Positions 27,651-36,846 of a stretch of DNA of 64,000 bases are shown here, in pieces (the first letter of the stretch is position 1; each line of letters begins with the position of its first letter). Both the position numbers and the translations under genes were made by a program. The DNA comes from Roseateles_B sp041905785. GTDB lineage: Bacteria; Pseudomonadota; Gammaproteobacteria; Burkholderiales; Burkholderiaceae_C. The notes under the pieces were generated by a model. That model was not told the DNA's origin and made no database searches. It saw nothing but the letters and a program-made list of their open reading frames with translations. The stretch is from NCBI GenBank assembly GCA_041905785.1, contig JAYRKJ010000001.1, positions 186,001-250,000 of the forward strand. Reading direction: 5' to 3'.

Positions 27651-27681
27651 GGCCGCGCGCCTGTGGCGCCTCCCGTTTTTT
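27649..27681 (+). terminator. Possible weak terminator between bamB and der
   Basis: GAGGC (27649-27653) can pair with GCCTC (27668-27672) around an inner GCC/GGC stem; a six-T run follows at 27676-27681 after a short gap. The stem is imperfect, so read-through into der is likely. Confidence 0.35.
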
Positions 27682-27698
27682 GAAAGAAGAACAAGAAC

Positions 27699-29036
27699 AT
27701 GAAACCCGTGATCGCCCTGGTGGGCCGCCCCAATGTGGGCAAGTCCACGCTGTTCAACCGGCTGACCAAGAGCCGTGACGCCATCGTGGCCGACTTTGCC
27801 GGCCTGACGCGCGACCGGCACTATGGCGACGGCCGTCTTGGTGACCGCGAGTTCATCGTCATCGATACCGGCGGCTTCGAGCCCGACTGCTCCACCGGCA
27901 TCGTCAAGGAAATGGCCAAGCAGACCCGCCAGGCCGTGGCCGAGGCGGACGCCGTGGTCTTCGTGGTCGACATCCGTCTGGGCCTCTCCGCCCAGGACCA
28001 GGACATCGCACGCTACCTGCGCAGCGCCAACAAGCGCGTCTTCCTGGCGGTCAACAAGGCCGAGGGCATGAGCGAATCGCCCTTGCTGGCCGAGTTCCAT
28101 GAACTGGGCATGGGCGAGCCCCATCCCATTTCCGCAGCGCATGGCCAGGGCATACGCAGCATGCTGGAAGCCGTGCTTGAAGGCTTCGATTACGGCGACG
28201 AGGAAGGCGAGGGTGTCGAGGAAGAGCAGGTCATCCGCCTGGCGGTCGCCGGTCGTCCCAATGTGGGCAAGAGCACGCTGATCAACACCTGGCTGGGCGA
28301 GGAACGCCTGGTGGCCTTCGACATGCCGGGCACCACGCGCGACGCCATCTCGGTGGACTTCGAGCGCCAGGGCCAGAAGTTCAAGCTGATCGACACCGCG
28401 GGTCTGCGCCGCAAGGGCAAGGTGTTCGAGGCCATCGAGAAGTTCTCGGTGGTCAAGACCCTGCAGGCCATCGCCGATGCCAACGTCGTGCTGCTGCTGA
28501 TCGATGCCACCCAGGGTGTGACCGACCAGGACGCCCACATCGCCGGCTACATCCTGGACAGCGGTCGCGCCGTGGTTGTCGCCATCAACAAGTGGGACGC
28601 GGTGGACAGCTACCAGCGCGAGATGCTGCAGCGCTCCATCGAGTCGCGCCTGTCCTTCCTGAAGTTCGCGCCGGTGCTGCACATCTCGGCGCTGAAGCGC
28701 CAGGGCCTGGGCCCGCTGTGGAATGCGCTGGCCGATGCCTACTCTTCGGCCTACAAGAAGATGACCACGCCGGTGCTGACGCGCCTGATCCAGGAGGCCG
28801 TGCAGCATCAGCAGCCCAAGCGCTCGGGCGTTTCGCGCCCGAAGCTGCGCTATGCACACCAGGGCGGCATGAACCCGCCCATCGTCGTGATCCACGGCAA
28901 CTCGCTGGACGGCGTCTCTGATGCCTACAAGCGCTACCTGGAGGGCCGCATCCGCGCGCATTACAAGCTGACGGGCACGCCGCTGCGCATCGAAATGCGC
29001 TCATCCAAGAATCCATTTCTGGACAAGGATGACTGA
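27699..29036 (+). CDS. der: Ribosome-assembly GTPase Der (EngA)
   Basis: A 445-residue GTPase with two tandem G domains and a C-terminal KH-like domain. The P-loops are GRPNVGKST near residue 8 and again at 185-193, with G3 motifs DTGGF and DTAGL and G4 motifs NKAE and NKWD. The KH region ends with GTPLRIEMRSSKNPF. It is essential for 50S maturation. In the same order as in most Betaproteobacteria, between bamB and hfq. Confidence 0.98.
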   Translation: MKPVIALVGRPNVGKSTLFNRLTKSRDAIVADFAGLTRDRHYGDGRLGDREFIVIDTGGFEPDCSTGIVKEMAKQTRQAVAEADAVVFVVDIRLGLSAQDQDIARYLRSANKRVFLAVNKAEGMSESPLLAEFHELGMGEPHPISAAHGQGIRSMLEAVLEGFDYGDEEGEGVEEEQVIRLAVAGRPNVGKSTLINTWLGEERLVAFDMPGTTRDAISVDFERQGQKFKLIDTAGLRRKGKVFEAIEKFSVVKTLQAIADANVVLLLIDATQGVTDQDAHIAGYILDSGRAVVVAINKWDAVDSYQREMLQRSIESRLSFLKFAPVLHISALKRQGLGPLWNALADAYSSAYKKMTTPVLTRLIQEAVQHQQPKRSGVSRPKLRYAHQGGMNPPIVVIHGNSLDGVSDAYKRYLEGRIRAHYKLTGTPLRIEMRSSKNPFLDKDD

Positions 29037-29044
29037 AGTGTAGG

Positions 29045-29060
29045 CGCGGGGAAACCCGCG
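29045..29060 (+). terminator. Short GC hairpin between der and hfq
   Basis: CGCGGG (29045-29050), tetraloop GAAA and CCCGCG (29055-29060) form a very stable hairpin. There is no T-run, so it may stabilise the der 3' end or pause transcription rather than terminate. Confidence 0.45.
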
Positions 29061-29113
29061 GCTGTGTTAAGGTGCAGTTCTCTTCCTCCCCTCCTCACAA
29101 CACGGAGCATATC

Positions 29114-29359
29114 GTGAGCAACAAAGGACAACTCCTGCAAGACCCCTTCCTGAATCTCCTGCGCAAGGAGCATGTGCCGGTGTCCATCTACCTGGTCAAC
29201 GGCATCAAGCTGCAGGGCCATATCGAGTCCTTTGACCAATATGTCGTGCTGTTGCGCAACACGGTCACTCAGATGGTCTACAAGCACGCCATTTCCACGG
29301 TGGTTCCCGGCCGCGCCGTGAACTTCCACGCCAACGACAGCGCTGACAACGCTGCCTGA
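29114..29359 (+). CDS. hfq: RNA chaperone Hfq
   Basis: An 81-residue Sm-like protein that forms hexamers and pairs small RNAs with mRNAs. Sm1 is VSIYLVNGIKLQGHIESFDQ with VVLLRN, and Sm2 is YKHAIST. The tail is short (NFHANDSADNAA). Start GTG at 29114 is preceded by GGAG at six bases; an in-frame ATG 42 bases upstream is not conserved. Followed by hflX, as in E. coli and Burkholderia. Confidence 0.98.
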   Translation: MSNKGQLLQDPFLNLLRKEHVPVSIYLVNGIKLQGHIESFDQYVVLLRNTVTQMVYKHAISTVVPGRAVNFHANDSADNAA

Positions 29360-29404
29360 GAGGACTCGCCGTCGCGGCAGTGCCCGTGACGGCCTCCACC
29401 GACC

Positions 29405-30700
29405 TTGAGTTCTTCTAGCCATTCCGCCGCGACGCCGCCCTCCGAGGCGGCGCGCGCCATTCTTGTGGGCGTCGATTTCGGCCGCGGCACCCCCTTCGAT
29501 CCCACCCTGGATGAGCTCGCCTTGCTGGCCGAGTCCGCGGGCGACACCCCCGTGGCGCGCGTCACCGCCAAGCGCCAGGCGCCGGACGCGGCGCTGTTCG
29601 TCGGCTCCGGCAAGGCGGACGAGATCAAGCTGCTGGTGCAGGCCCACGGGGCCCATACGGTGCTTTTCGACCAGGCCATCTCGCCGGCGCAGCAGCGCAA
29701 TCTGGAGCGCCTGCTGGGCGTGCCGGTTGCAGATCGCACGGCCCTGATCCTGGAAATCTTCGCGGCGCGCGCCAAGAGCCATGAGGGCAAGCTGCAGGTC
29801 GAGCTGGCGCGGCTGCAGTACCTGGCTTCGCGCCTGGTGCGCCGCTGGAGCCACCTGGAGCGTCAGAGCGGCGGCATCGGCATGCGCGGCGGCCCCGGCG
29901 AGGCGCAGATCGAGCTGGATCGCCGCATGATCGACGAGCGCATCAAGAGCATCAAGGAGCGGCTCAAGAAAGTGCAGCGCCAGCGCAGCACCCAGCGTCG
30001 CGCCCGTGCGCGCAACGGCGTGTTCCGCGTCTCGCTGGTCGGCTACACCAATGCCGGCAAGTCCACGCTCTTCAACGCGCTGGTGAAGGCCCGCACCTAT
30101 GCGGCCGATCAGCTCTTCGCCACGCTGGACACCACCACGCGCTCGCTGTACCTCGAGGAGGCGGCGGCCAGCGTGTCGCTGTCCGACACCGTGGGCTTCA
30201 TTCGCGACCTGCCCCACAAGCTGGTGGAGGCCTTCCAGGCCACGCTGCAGGAGGCGGCGGATGCCGACCTGCTGCTGCATGTGGTGGATGCCGCTTCTCC
30301 CGTGCTTGACGAGCAGATGGTCGAGGTGGAACGTGTGCTGGCGGAAATCGACGCCGCCGGCATCCCGCAGCTGCTGGTCTACAACAAGCTGGACAAGCTC
30401 GAGGACACCCAGCGGCCCCGCCAACCCACCGATTGGATGGAGCGGCCCAATGGTCAGCGCGTGCCGCGCATCTTCGTCAGCGCCTTGAGCGGCGAGGGCC
30501 TGGACCTGCTGCGCGCCCAGATCGTCGCCAGCATGCGCGAGCAAGGCCTGACCCCCGAACCGGCCGTGCATGATCCGCGCTTGATTTCCCTGGCCCAGCC
30601 GCCACATGAAGAGGGGCGCGTGGAACCCGACCGTACTTCGAACAACGAGGGCAAAGCCGTGGACAATGGCCCCGCGCCCAATCCCAAAGAACAGGCATGA
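29405..30700 (+). CDS. hflX: Ribosome-splitting GTPase HflX
   Basis: A 431-residue OBG-like GTPase. The N-terminal subdomain 1 (VGVDFGRGTPFDPTLDELALLAESAG) and an Arg-rich coiled coil with GGIGMRGGPGEAQIELDRR precede the G domain, P-loop GYTNAGKST (Lys219) and SDTVGFIRDLP. It rescues stalled ribosomes under heat stress. The TTG start has no strong Shine-Dalgarno and could be wrong by a few codons. Its stop overlaps the hflK start (ATGA). Confidence 0.96.
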   Translation: MSSSSHSAATPPSEAARAILVGVDFGRGTPFDPTLDELALLAESAGDTPVARVTAKRQAPDAALFVGSGKADEIKLLVQAHGAHTVLFDQAISPAQQRNLERLLGVPVADRTALILEIFAARAKSHEGKLQVELARLQYLASRLVRRWSHLERQSGGIGMRGGPGEAQIELDRRMIDERIKSIKERLKKVQRQRSTQRRARARNGVFRVSLVGYTNAGKSTLFNALVKARTYAADQLFATLDTTTRSLYLEEAAASVSLSDTVGFIRDLPHKLVEAFQATLQEAADADLLLHVVDAASPVLDEQMVEVERVLAEIDAAGIPQLLVYNKLDKLEDTQRPRQPTDWMERPNGQRVPRIFVSALSGEGLDLLRAQIVASMREQGLTPEPAVHDPRLISLAQPPHEEGRVEPDRTSNNEGKAVDNGPAPNPKEQA

Positions 30701-31983
30701 GCATGAATCACGCTGAGCGCGCCCCAGGCGCCCCCACGCTGCGAGAGACCGCCGCTGCCGCAGCCGCGCTGCTGCGCGCGCTGCTGAGAGTCCCGATGCT
30801 GCTGCGCGCACGCCGCGACGGCATCGTGCTCAACAACGGCCGCAACGACGGTCCGCCGGACCTGGACGAGCTCTGGCGCGACTTCAATCGCAAGCTCTCC
30901 GGCTTCTTCGGTGGCCGGGGCAGCCCGGAACCGCAAGGTGGCGGCGGTTCGGGGCCGGACATGCGCAGTGCCGGCGTGGGCCTGGGCCTGATCGGCGGCG
31001 TGGTGGCCCTGGCCTGGCTGGGCAGCGGCTTCTTCATCGTGCAAGAAGGCGAGCAGGCCGTCATCACCTCTTTCGGCAAGTACAGCAAGACCGTGGAGGC
31101 GGGTTTCCAGTGGCGCCTGCCTTACCCCTTCCAGGCCCATGAAACCGTGGCCGTGACCCAGCTGCGCTCGGTGGAAGTGGGTCGCGCCGCGGTGGTGGCG
31201 GCGACAGGGCTGCGAGACTCCTCCATGCTGACGCAGGACGAGAACATCGTGGACATCCGCTTCACTGTGCAATACCTGCTCAAGGACGCCCGCGACTATC
31301 TGTTCGAGAACCGCGAACCCGACGAGGCCGTGCGCCAGGCCGCAGAGTCGGCGGTGCGTGAGATCGTGGGCAAGTCCAATATGGATTCGGTGCTGTACGA
31401 GCAGCGCGACGCCATCGCTGCCGAGCTGGGCAAATCGGTCCAGGCTCAGCTGGACCGGCTCAAGGCGGGCATCCTGATCAAGAACGTCAACGTGGGCAGC
31501 GTGCAGGCCCCCGAGCAGGTGCAGGCCGCCTTCGACGATGCCTTCAAAGCCGGCCAGAACAAGGAACAGCTCAAGAACGAGGGCGAGGCTTACGCCAACA
31601 GCGTGATCCCCGAAGCCCAGGGCAAGGCCGCGCGCCTGCGCCAGGAGGCCGAGGGCTATCGTTCGCGCGTGGTTGCCCGCGCCGAGGGTGACGCCCAGCG
31701 CTTCAAGGCCGTGCTGACCGAGTACCAGAAGGCACCGGCCGTGACCCGCGACCGCATCTACATCGACACCATGCAACAGATCTACAGCGACGTCACCAAG
31801 GTCATGGTCGACAGCCGCAGCGGGTCCAACCTGCTCTACCTGCCCCTGGACAAGCTGATGCAGCAAAGCGGTTCCAGCGTCACGAGCAGTGCGCCCGTGC
31901 CGGTGACCGCCGAGCCGGCGCCTTCCGTGGCAGCGCCGGTGGAGCGCAACCGCGATACTCTGCGCAATCGCGAAGGCCGTTGA
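30697..31983 (+). CDS. hflK: FtsH regulator HflK
   Basis: A 428-residue SPFH/band-7 membrane protein that with HflC caps the FtsH protease. An N-terminal cytoplasmic segment of about 90 residues carries a Gly-rich stretch, then one membrane helix (GVGLGLIGGVVALAWLGSGFF) and the SPFH domain in the periplasm (VQEGEQAVITSFGKY). A helical region with EGEAYANSVIPEAQGKAARL follows. A second ATG six bases downstream is an equal start candidate. The C-terminal tail is Pro/Ala-rich. Confidence 0.96.
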   Translation: MSMNHAERAPGAPTLRETAAAAAALLRALLRVPMLLRARRDGIVLNNGRNDGPPDLDELWRDFNRKLSGFFGGRGSPEPQGGGGSGPDMRSAGVGLGLIGGVVALAWLGSGFFIVQEGEQAVITSFGKYSKTVEAGFQWRLPYPFQAHETVAVTQLRSVEVGRAAVVAATGLRDSSMLTQDENIVDIRFTVQYLLKDARDYLFENREPDEAVRQAAESAVREIVGKSNMDSVLYEQRDAIAAELGKSVQAQLDRLKAGILIKNVNVGSVQAPEQVQAAFDDAFKAGQNKEQLKNEGEAYANSVIPEAQGKAARLRQEAEGYRSRVVARAEGDAQRFKAVLTEYQKAPAVTRDRIYIDTMQQIYSDVTKVMVDSRSGSNLLYLPLDKLMQQSGSSVTSSAPVPVTAEPAPSVAAPVERNRDTLRNREGR

Positions 31984-31997
31984 AGGGGAGTGCGCAG

Positions 31998-32891
31998 ATG
32001 AATCGAATCACTAGCATCGTGCTGGGCGCCCTGGTCGCCTTCATGGCCCTGAGCTCGACCATGTTCGTCGTCGACCAGCGCCAGTTCGCCGTGGTCTACG
32101 CCCTGGGTGAGATCAAGGAAGTCGTCAGTGAGCCGGGACTGAAGTTCAAGGCCCCGCCGCCGTTCCAGAACGTGGTCTTCCTGGATCGCCGCGTGCAGAC
32201 GCTGGACAGCCCGGACCCGCGCCCCATCTTCACCGCCGAGAAAAAAAGCCTGGTCATCGACTGGCTGGTGAAGTGGCGCGTGGCCGAACCGCGTCAGTTC
32301 ATCCGCAACACCGGCAGCAACATGCGCAATGTGGAGGCCCGCCTGAGCCCCATCGTGCAGGCGGCGCTGAACGAAGAGGTTACCAAGCGTGATGTCCGCG
32401 CGGTGCTGGCCACCGAGCGCGACAAGGTCATGCAGGATGTGCGTCATCGCCTAGTCGAGGAAGCCAAGCAGTTCGGCATCGAGATCGTGGACGTGCGGAT
32501 CAAGCGCGTGGACTTCGCGGCCAACATCACCGACGCCGTCTACCGCCGCATGGAGTCCGAACGCAAACGCGTGGCCAACGAATGGCGCGCCACCGGCAGC
32601 GCCGAAGGCGAGAAGATTCGCGCCGACGCCGACCGCCAGCGCGAAGTCATCCTGGCCGAAGCCTATCGCGACGCCCAGCTGATCAAGGGCGAGGGCGACG
32701 CCAAGGCCTCCGCCATCTACGCCGAGGCTTTCGGCCGCGATCCCCAGTTCGCGCAGTTCTACCGCTCGCTGGAAGCCTATCGCGCCGTGTGGAAGAACAA
32801 GTCTGACGTGATGGTGCTGGATCCCAACACCGAGTTCTTCAAGGCCATGCGCGGAGCGCCGGCCGGCACGCCCGCGCCGGCCCGCAAGTGA
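31998..32891 (+). CDS. hflC: FtsH regulator HflC
   Basis: A 297-residue SPFH protein, partner of HflK. It has an N-terminal signal anchor (ITSIVLGALVAFMALSSTMF), the band-7 domain and a long helix (RVANEWRATGSAEGEKIRADADRQ). The ATG at 31998 has AAGGGGAG about eight bases upstream, which is better than an in-frame start 18 bases earlier. 14 bases after hflK, so cotranslated. Confidence 0.97.
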   Translation: MNRITSIVLGALVAFMALSSTMFVVDQRQFAVVYALGEIKEVVSEPGLKFKAPPPFQNVVFLDRRVQTLDSPDPRPIFTAEKKSLVIDWLVKWRVAEPRQFIRNTGSNMRNVEARLSPIVQAALNEEVTKRDVRAVLATERDKVMQDVRHRLVEEAKQFGIEIVDVRIKRVDFAANITDAVYRRMESERKRVANEWRATGSAEGEKIRADADRQREVILAEAYRDAQLIKGEGDAKASAIYAEAFGRDPQFAQFYRSLEAYRAVWKNKSDVMVLDPNTEFFKAMRGAPAGTPAPARK

Positions 32892-32924
32892 GCGACGGAT
32901 GTCGGCTTTCCTGAGGTCCCGCGC

Positions 32925-33113
32925 ATGAGCGTGGACGTGCTCTGGACGGCACTGGCGCTGGTGCTGGTCTTCGAGGGGCTGATGCCCTTGCTGGCGCCTG
33001 GGCGCTGGCGGTTGCTGTTCCAGCGCATGATGGCACTCAGCGACGGACAGATCCGCTTCGTCGGCCTGGCCTGCGTGGCGGGCGGCCTGCTGGGCCTGCT
33101 GCTGCTGCGCTGA
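32925..33113 (+). CDS. DUF2065 small membrane protein
   Basis: A 62-residue protein with two predicted membrane helices: DVLWTALALVLVFEGLMPLL and VGLACVAGGLLGLLLLR, joined by a conserved loop (PGRWRLLFQRMMALSDGQIRF). This matches DUF2065 (E. coli YjeT), always found behind hflC. Function unknown; the linkage suggests a role with HflKC/FtsH. Confidence 0.92.
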   Translation: MSVDVLWTALALVLVFEGLMPLLAPGRWRLLFQRMMALSDGQIRFVGLACVAGGLLGLLLLR

Positions 33114-33171
33114 GCAGCTCTGGGCGTGGCGGGGCTCCGCCTGGCCCGCACTGCGGCCCCTATCCATGGCC

Positions 33172-33197
33172 ACGTGACCCGCGTTTGCGCGTCACGT
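33172..33197. terminator. Hairpin between the hfl genes and hisZ
   Basis: ACGTGACCCGC (33172-33182) and GCGCGTCACGT (33187-33197) form an 11-bp stem with one mismatch. It lacks a T-run, so it could be a factor-assisted terminator or a protein site. Confidence 0.45.
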
Positions 33198-33232
33198 AGG
33201 CTGGGCCTGTTCGCCGCTTGGGGACTTCCCGG

Positions 33233-33238
33233 TACAAT
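33233..33238 (+). promoter_or_regulatory. -10 candidate for hisZ
   Basis: TACAAT lies 30 bases before the hisZ ATG with TTTTT just downstream. No clear -35 at 16-18 bases. Confidence 0.35.
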
Positions 33239-33267
33239 GCCGTTTTTAACCCCCCCTCAAAACGTCC

Positions 33268-34431
33268 ATGGCCTCTGCTTGGCTGCTGCCCGAGCATATT
33301 GCTGACGTCCTGCCCTCCCAGGCTCGCCGTATCGAAGAACTCCGGCGCGAACTCCTGGATCTGGCGCGGACCTACGGCTGCGAACTGGTGATGCCTCCCA
33401 TGCTGGAGCACCTGGAGTCGCTGCTCACCGGTACGGGTCGTGAACTGGACCTCAAGACCTTCAAGCTCGTCGACCAGTTGTCCGGCCGCAGCCTCGGCCT
33501 GCGCGCGGACACCACGCCCCAGGTCGCGCGCATTGACGCCCATCTGCTCAATCGCGCCGGCGTGACCCGTCTTTGCTATTGCGGGCCGGTGGTGCACACG
33601 CGCCCCGAGGGCCTGCACGGCAGCCGCGAACCGCTGCAGTTCGGCGTCGAGGTCTATGGCCATGCCGGCCTGGAGGCCGATCTGGAAGTGCAGGAGCTGG
33701 CCATTGCCACGCTGCGCAAGGCCGGGCTGAAGGACATCATCCTGGACCTGGGCGATGCCCGACTGGTGCAGGGCGTGCTGGGCGAGCTGAAGCTGCCGGC
33801 CGATACGCTGGAGGCCATCGTCGCGGCGCTGGCGGCCAAGGATGCGGCCAGCCTGAGCCAGGCCACGCAGGGCATGCCCGAGGCGGTGGCTCGCGGGCTG
33901 CAGAGCCTCGTCGGCCTCTATGGCGGGCTGGAGGTGCTGGATCAGGCGCGTGCCCAGCTGCCGGATCATCCGCTGATCCGCGCGGCATTGGATGACCTGC
34001 GCTGGCTGTCCAGCCATCTGCGCCAGAGCCATCCGGAGCTGCGTCTGGGCTTCGATCTGGCCGATCTGCGCGGCTACACCTACTACAGCGGCATGCGCTT
34101 TGCGCTGTATGCCGCCGGCTGCAGCGATGCCGTGCTGCGCGGCGGGCGCTATGACGAGGTGGGGGCGGTATTCGGCCGCCGCCGTCCGGCCGTGGGCTTC
34201 AGCCTGGACCTGAAGACCTTGGTGGCCTTGTGCCCCGTGACGCCCTTGCGCGCCGCCGTGCGCGCACCCTGGGGTGAGGAGGCGGCGCTGCGCGCCGCCG
34301 TGCGAGCCCTGCGTGAGCAGGGGGAAACCGTGGTCTGCGTGCTGCCCGGGCACGAGCACGAGAACGATGAATTCGACTGCGACCGCGAGCTGGTCTGCGT
34401 TGGCGGGCAATGGGTGGTGCGCGCGCGCTAA
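33268..34431 (+). CDS. hisZ: ATP phosphoribosyltransferase regulatory subunit
   Basis: A 387-residue HisRS-like protein that activates the short form of HisG in the first step of histidine synthesis. Motif 2-like LRADTTPQVARIDAHLL and motif 3-like RGGRYDEVGAVFGRRRPAVGF are present, but the anticodon-binding domain of a true HisRS is not. hisG is not in the window. The genuine hisS is at 24.5 kb. Its place before purA is the usual Burkholderiales order. Confidence 0.95.
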   Translation: MASAWLLPEHIADVLPSQARRIEELRRELLDLARTYGCELVMPPMLEHLESLLTGTGRELDLKTFKLVDQLSGRSLGLRADTTPQVARIDAHLLNRAGVTRLCYCGPVVHTRPEGLHGSREPLQFGVEVYGHAGLEADLEVQELAIATLRKAGLKDIILDLGDARLVQGVLGELKLPADTLEAIVAALAAKDAASLSQATQGMPEAVARGLQSLVGLYGGLEVLDQARAQLPDHPLIRAALDDLRWLSSHLRQSHPELRLGFDLADLRGYTYYSGMRFALYAAGCSDAVLRGGRYDEVGAVFGRRRPAVGFSLDLKTLVALCPVTPLRAAVRAPWGEEAALRAAVRALREQGETVVCVLPGHEHENDEFDCDRELVCVGGQWVVRAR

Positions 34432-34463
34432 CGCGGCCCGCCAATCTGAATACTTTTCATTGG

Positions 34464-35807
34464 ATGAGCATCATGCACAGTGAGATCGCGCGCGGCCGTA
34501 ATGTGGTCGTTGTGGGCACCCAGTGGGGTGACGAAGGCAAGGGCAAGGTCGTCGACTGGATGACCGACCACGCGCAGGGCGTGGTGCGCTTCCAGGGCGG
34601 CCACAACGCCGGCCACACGCTGGTGATCAAGGGCGTGAAGACGGCCCTGCAGCTGATCCCCTCGGGCATCATGCGCGACGGCGTGGCCTGCTACATCGGC
34701 AACGGCGTGGTGGTGGACCCCAGCCACCTGATGTCTGAGATCGAGCGCCTGGAAAAGGCCGGCGTGGAGGTGCGTTCGCGCCTGTACATCAGCGAGTCCT
34801 GCCCCATGATCCTGCCTTTCCACGTGGAAGTGGACAAGGCCCGCGAGGCGCTGCGCGAAAGCAGCGGCAGCGGCAAGATCGGCACCACGGGCAAGGGCAT
34901 CGGCCCGGCCTACGAGGACAAGGTGGCGCGTCGCGCCCTGCGCCTGCAGGACCTCAAGCATCCCGAGCGTTTCGCCAAGAAGCTGCGCGAGCTGCTGGAG
35001 CTGCACAACCATGCGCTCACCGGCTATCTGAACGCCAGCGCCCTTGAATTCCAGCCCATTTTCGACAAGGCCATGGCCTTGGCCGAGCAGGTCAGGCCCA
35101 TGCTGGCCGACGTCGGCTACATGCTGCACAAGGCCCATCTGGCCGGCCAGAACATCCTGTTCGAAGGCGCACAGGGCACGCTGCTGGACATTGACCACGG
35201 CACCTATCCCTATGTGACCTCCAGCAACTGCGTGGCCGGCAATGCCGCCGCCGGTGCCGGCGTGGGGCCGCAGATGCTGCACTACATGCTGGGCATCACC
35301 AAGGCCTACGCCACCCGCGTGGGCTCGGGCCCGTTCCCGACCGAGCTGGAGTGGGAAAAGGAAGGCACGGTGGGCTACCACCTGTCCACCGTGGGGCAGG
35401 AACGCGGCACGGTGACCGGGCGCGCCCGCCGCTGCGGTTGGCTGGATGCCGCCGCGCTGAAGCGCTCCATCATCATCAACGGCATCAGCGGCCTGTGCCT
35501 GACCAAGCTGGACGTGCTGGATGGCCTGAAGGAAATCCAGATGTGCGTGGGCTACGAGCTCGACGGCAGGCAGTTGGACATTCTGCCGCTGGACGCCGAC
35601 GAGATCGTGGCCTGCAAGCCCGTCTACGAAACCTTCCCAGGCTGGACCGAGAGCACCTTCGGCATCACGAGCTGGGATGCGCTGCCGCTGAACGCGCGGC
35701 GCTACCTCGAGCGCGTGCAGGCGGTGATCGGCGCGCCCATCGACATGGTCTCGACCGGTCCGGATCGCGAGCACACCATCCTGCTGTGCCATCCCTACCA
35801 GGCCTAA
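34464..35807 (+). CDS. purA: Adenylosuccinate synthetase
   Basis: A 447-residue GTP-dependent enzyme that joins IMP and aspartate to adenylosuccinate in AMP synthesis. The P-loop GDEGKGK and catalytic Asp are at the N terminus (VVVVGTQWGDEGKGK), followed by GGHNAGHT and, later, GPGIGP-type loops and TTGKGIGPAYEDK. The C-terminal SVGPDR-like segment is STGPDREHTILL. Start: ATG at 34464 or the in-frame ATG at 34473; neither has a strong Shine-Dalgarno. It is followed by a phosphoribosyltransferase gene. Confidence 0.98.
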   Translation: MSIMHSEIARGRNVVVVGTQWGDEGKGKVVDWMTDHAQGVVRFQGGHNAGHTLVIKGVKTALQLIPSGIMRDGVACYIGNGVVVDPSHLMSEIERLEKAGVEVRSRLYISESCPMILPFHVEVDKAREALRESSGSGKIGTTGKGIGPAYEDKVARRALRLQDLKHPERFAKKLRELLELHNHALTGYLNASALEFQPIFDKAMALAEQVRPMLADVGYMLHKAHLAGQNILFEGAQGTLLDIDHGTYPYVTSSNCVAGNAAAGAGVGPQMLHYMLGITKAYATRVGSGPFPTELEWEKEGTVGYHLSTVGQERGTVTGRARRCGWLDAAALKRSIIINGISGLCLTKLDVLDGLKEIQMCVGYELDGRQLDILPLDADEIVACKPVYETFPGWTESTFGITSWDALPLNARRYLERVQAVIGAPIDMVSTGPDREHTILLCHPYQA

Positions 35808-35859
35808 CACTGCGGGCTGAGGCCCTCTCAACATCCCTATTGCATTGGAGTAAGCATTC

Positions 35860-36381
35860 ATGTTGACCGACGACGGCAAGCACCTGTACGTGTCCTGGGA
35901 CGAATACCACCTGCTGATCGAGCGTCTGGCGCTCAAGGTGCATGCATCGGGCTGGGAGTTCGACCAGATCCTGTGCCTGGCGCGCGGCGGTGTGCGGCCG
36001 GGTGATGTGCTGTCCCGCGTCTTCGACAAGCCCCTGGGCATCATGTCCACCAGCTCGTATCGCGCCGAGGCCGGCACCATCCAGGGCCGCCTGGACATCG
36101 CCAAGTACATCACCATGCCCAAGGGCGAACTGGCCGGCCGCGTGCTGCTGGTCGATGATCTGGCCGATTCCGGCGTGACGCTCAAGGCCGTGGTCGAGCG
36201 CCTGCGCGGCATGCCGGCAGTCCAGGAGCTGCGCTCCGCGGTGATCTGGACCAAGTCGGTGTCGACCTACACGCCGGACTACTATGTCGAAATGCTGGAG
36301 ACCAGCCCCTGGATCCACCAGCCCTTCGAGATCTATGACGACATGCGTCCGGACGCGCTGGCGAAGAAGTTCTCCGTCTGA
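35860..36381 (+). CDS. Type I phosphoribosyltransferase (purine-type)
   Basis: A 173-residue PRTase. The PRPP-binding motif is VLLVDDLADSGVTL, near residue 96. The short form, the N-terminal LYVSWDEYHLLIERLA and the FDQILCLARGGVRPGD loop are like hypoxanthine/xanthine PRTases of the Gpt type. It may salvage purine bases; being 52 bases behind purA supports that, but exact base preference is not readable. TTGGAG precedes the ATG. Ends at a strong terminator. Confidence 0.88.
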   Translation: MLTDDGKHLYVSWDEYHLLIERLALKVHASGWEFDQILCLARGGVRPGDVLSRVFDKPLGIMSTSSYRAEAGTIQGRLDIAKYITMPKGELAGRVLLVDDLADSGVTLKAVVERLRGMPAVQELRSAVIWTKSVSTYTPDYYVEMLETSPWIHQPFEIYDDMRPDALAKKFSV

Positions 36382-36464
36382 GCGCGGTCTGGCGGAGTTG
36401 CGCGTATTGAGCCGTCCGAGACATCCGAGCCCGTCGCCGCACTCCATTGCGTGCCGCGCCTGAA

Positions 36465-36500
36465 GCGCAGCGCCTCGTCATCGAGGCCCTGCGCTTTTTT
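36465..36500 (+). terminator. Strong intrinsic terminator after the phosphoribosyltransferase
   Basis: GCGCAG-C-GCCTCG (36465-36477) pairs with CGAGGC-C-CTGCGC (36482-36494) with a 4-base loop and one C·C mismatch; TTTTTT follows at 36495-36500. This ends the hisZ-purA-PRTase unit. Confidence 0.92.
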
Positions 36501-36695
36501 CATGGCTGCAGGAGGCGTGATGGGGGAGGGGGCAGGCATTGCCTTCGGGTCGCCTCTTTGCTCCCGATGTGCTCCCGATGTGCCGGACGCGCGACGGGAT
36601 CCGCCGGAATCTTGCGCGGGCGGCGGGCCGCAAAGCAAAATGGCTGCAGTCTTTCGATCTGCAGCCATGGTGTACAAAGCGGCGCATGAAATGCC
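36501..36695. repeat. Gene-free stretch with a 10-bp hairpin and short repeats
   Basis: ATGGCTGCAG (36640-36649) and CTGCAGCCAT (36659-36668) form a perfect 10-bp stem with a 9-base loop. A third ATGGCTGCAG occurs at 36502-36511. GCTCCCGATGT is repeated in tandem at 36560-36581. No gene is supported here. Confidence 0.7.
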
Positions 36696-36733
36696 AAAAA
36701 AAAAGGCCAGCCCTGAGAATCAAGAGCTGGCTT
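36696..36733 (-). terminator. Intrinsic terminator of tRNA-Leu
   Basis: On the minus strand GCCAGCTC (36731-36724) pairs with GGGCTGGC (36713-36706) and is followed by C and then nine T (36704-36696). Confidence 0.9.
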
Positions 36734-36744
36734 TTGAGAGTATC

Positions 36745-36829
<85 letters not shown>

Positions 36830-36846
36830 AAGGTTTCCAAGTCATC

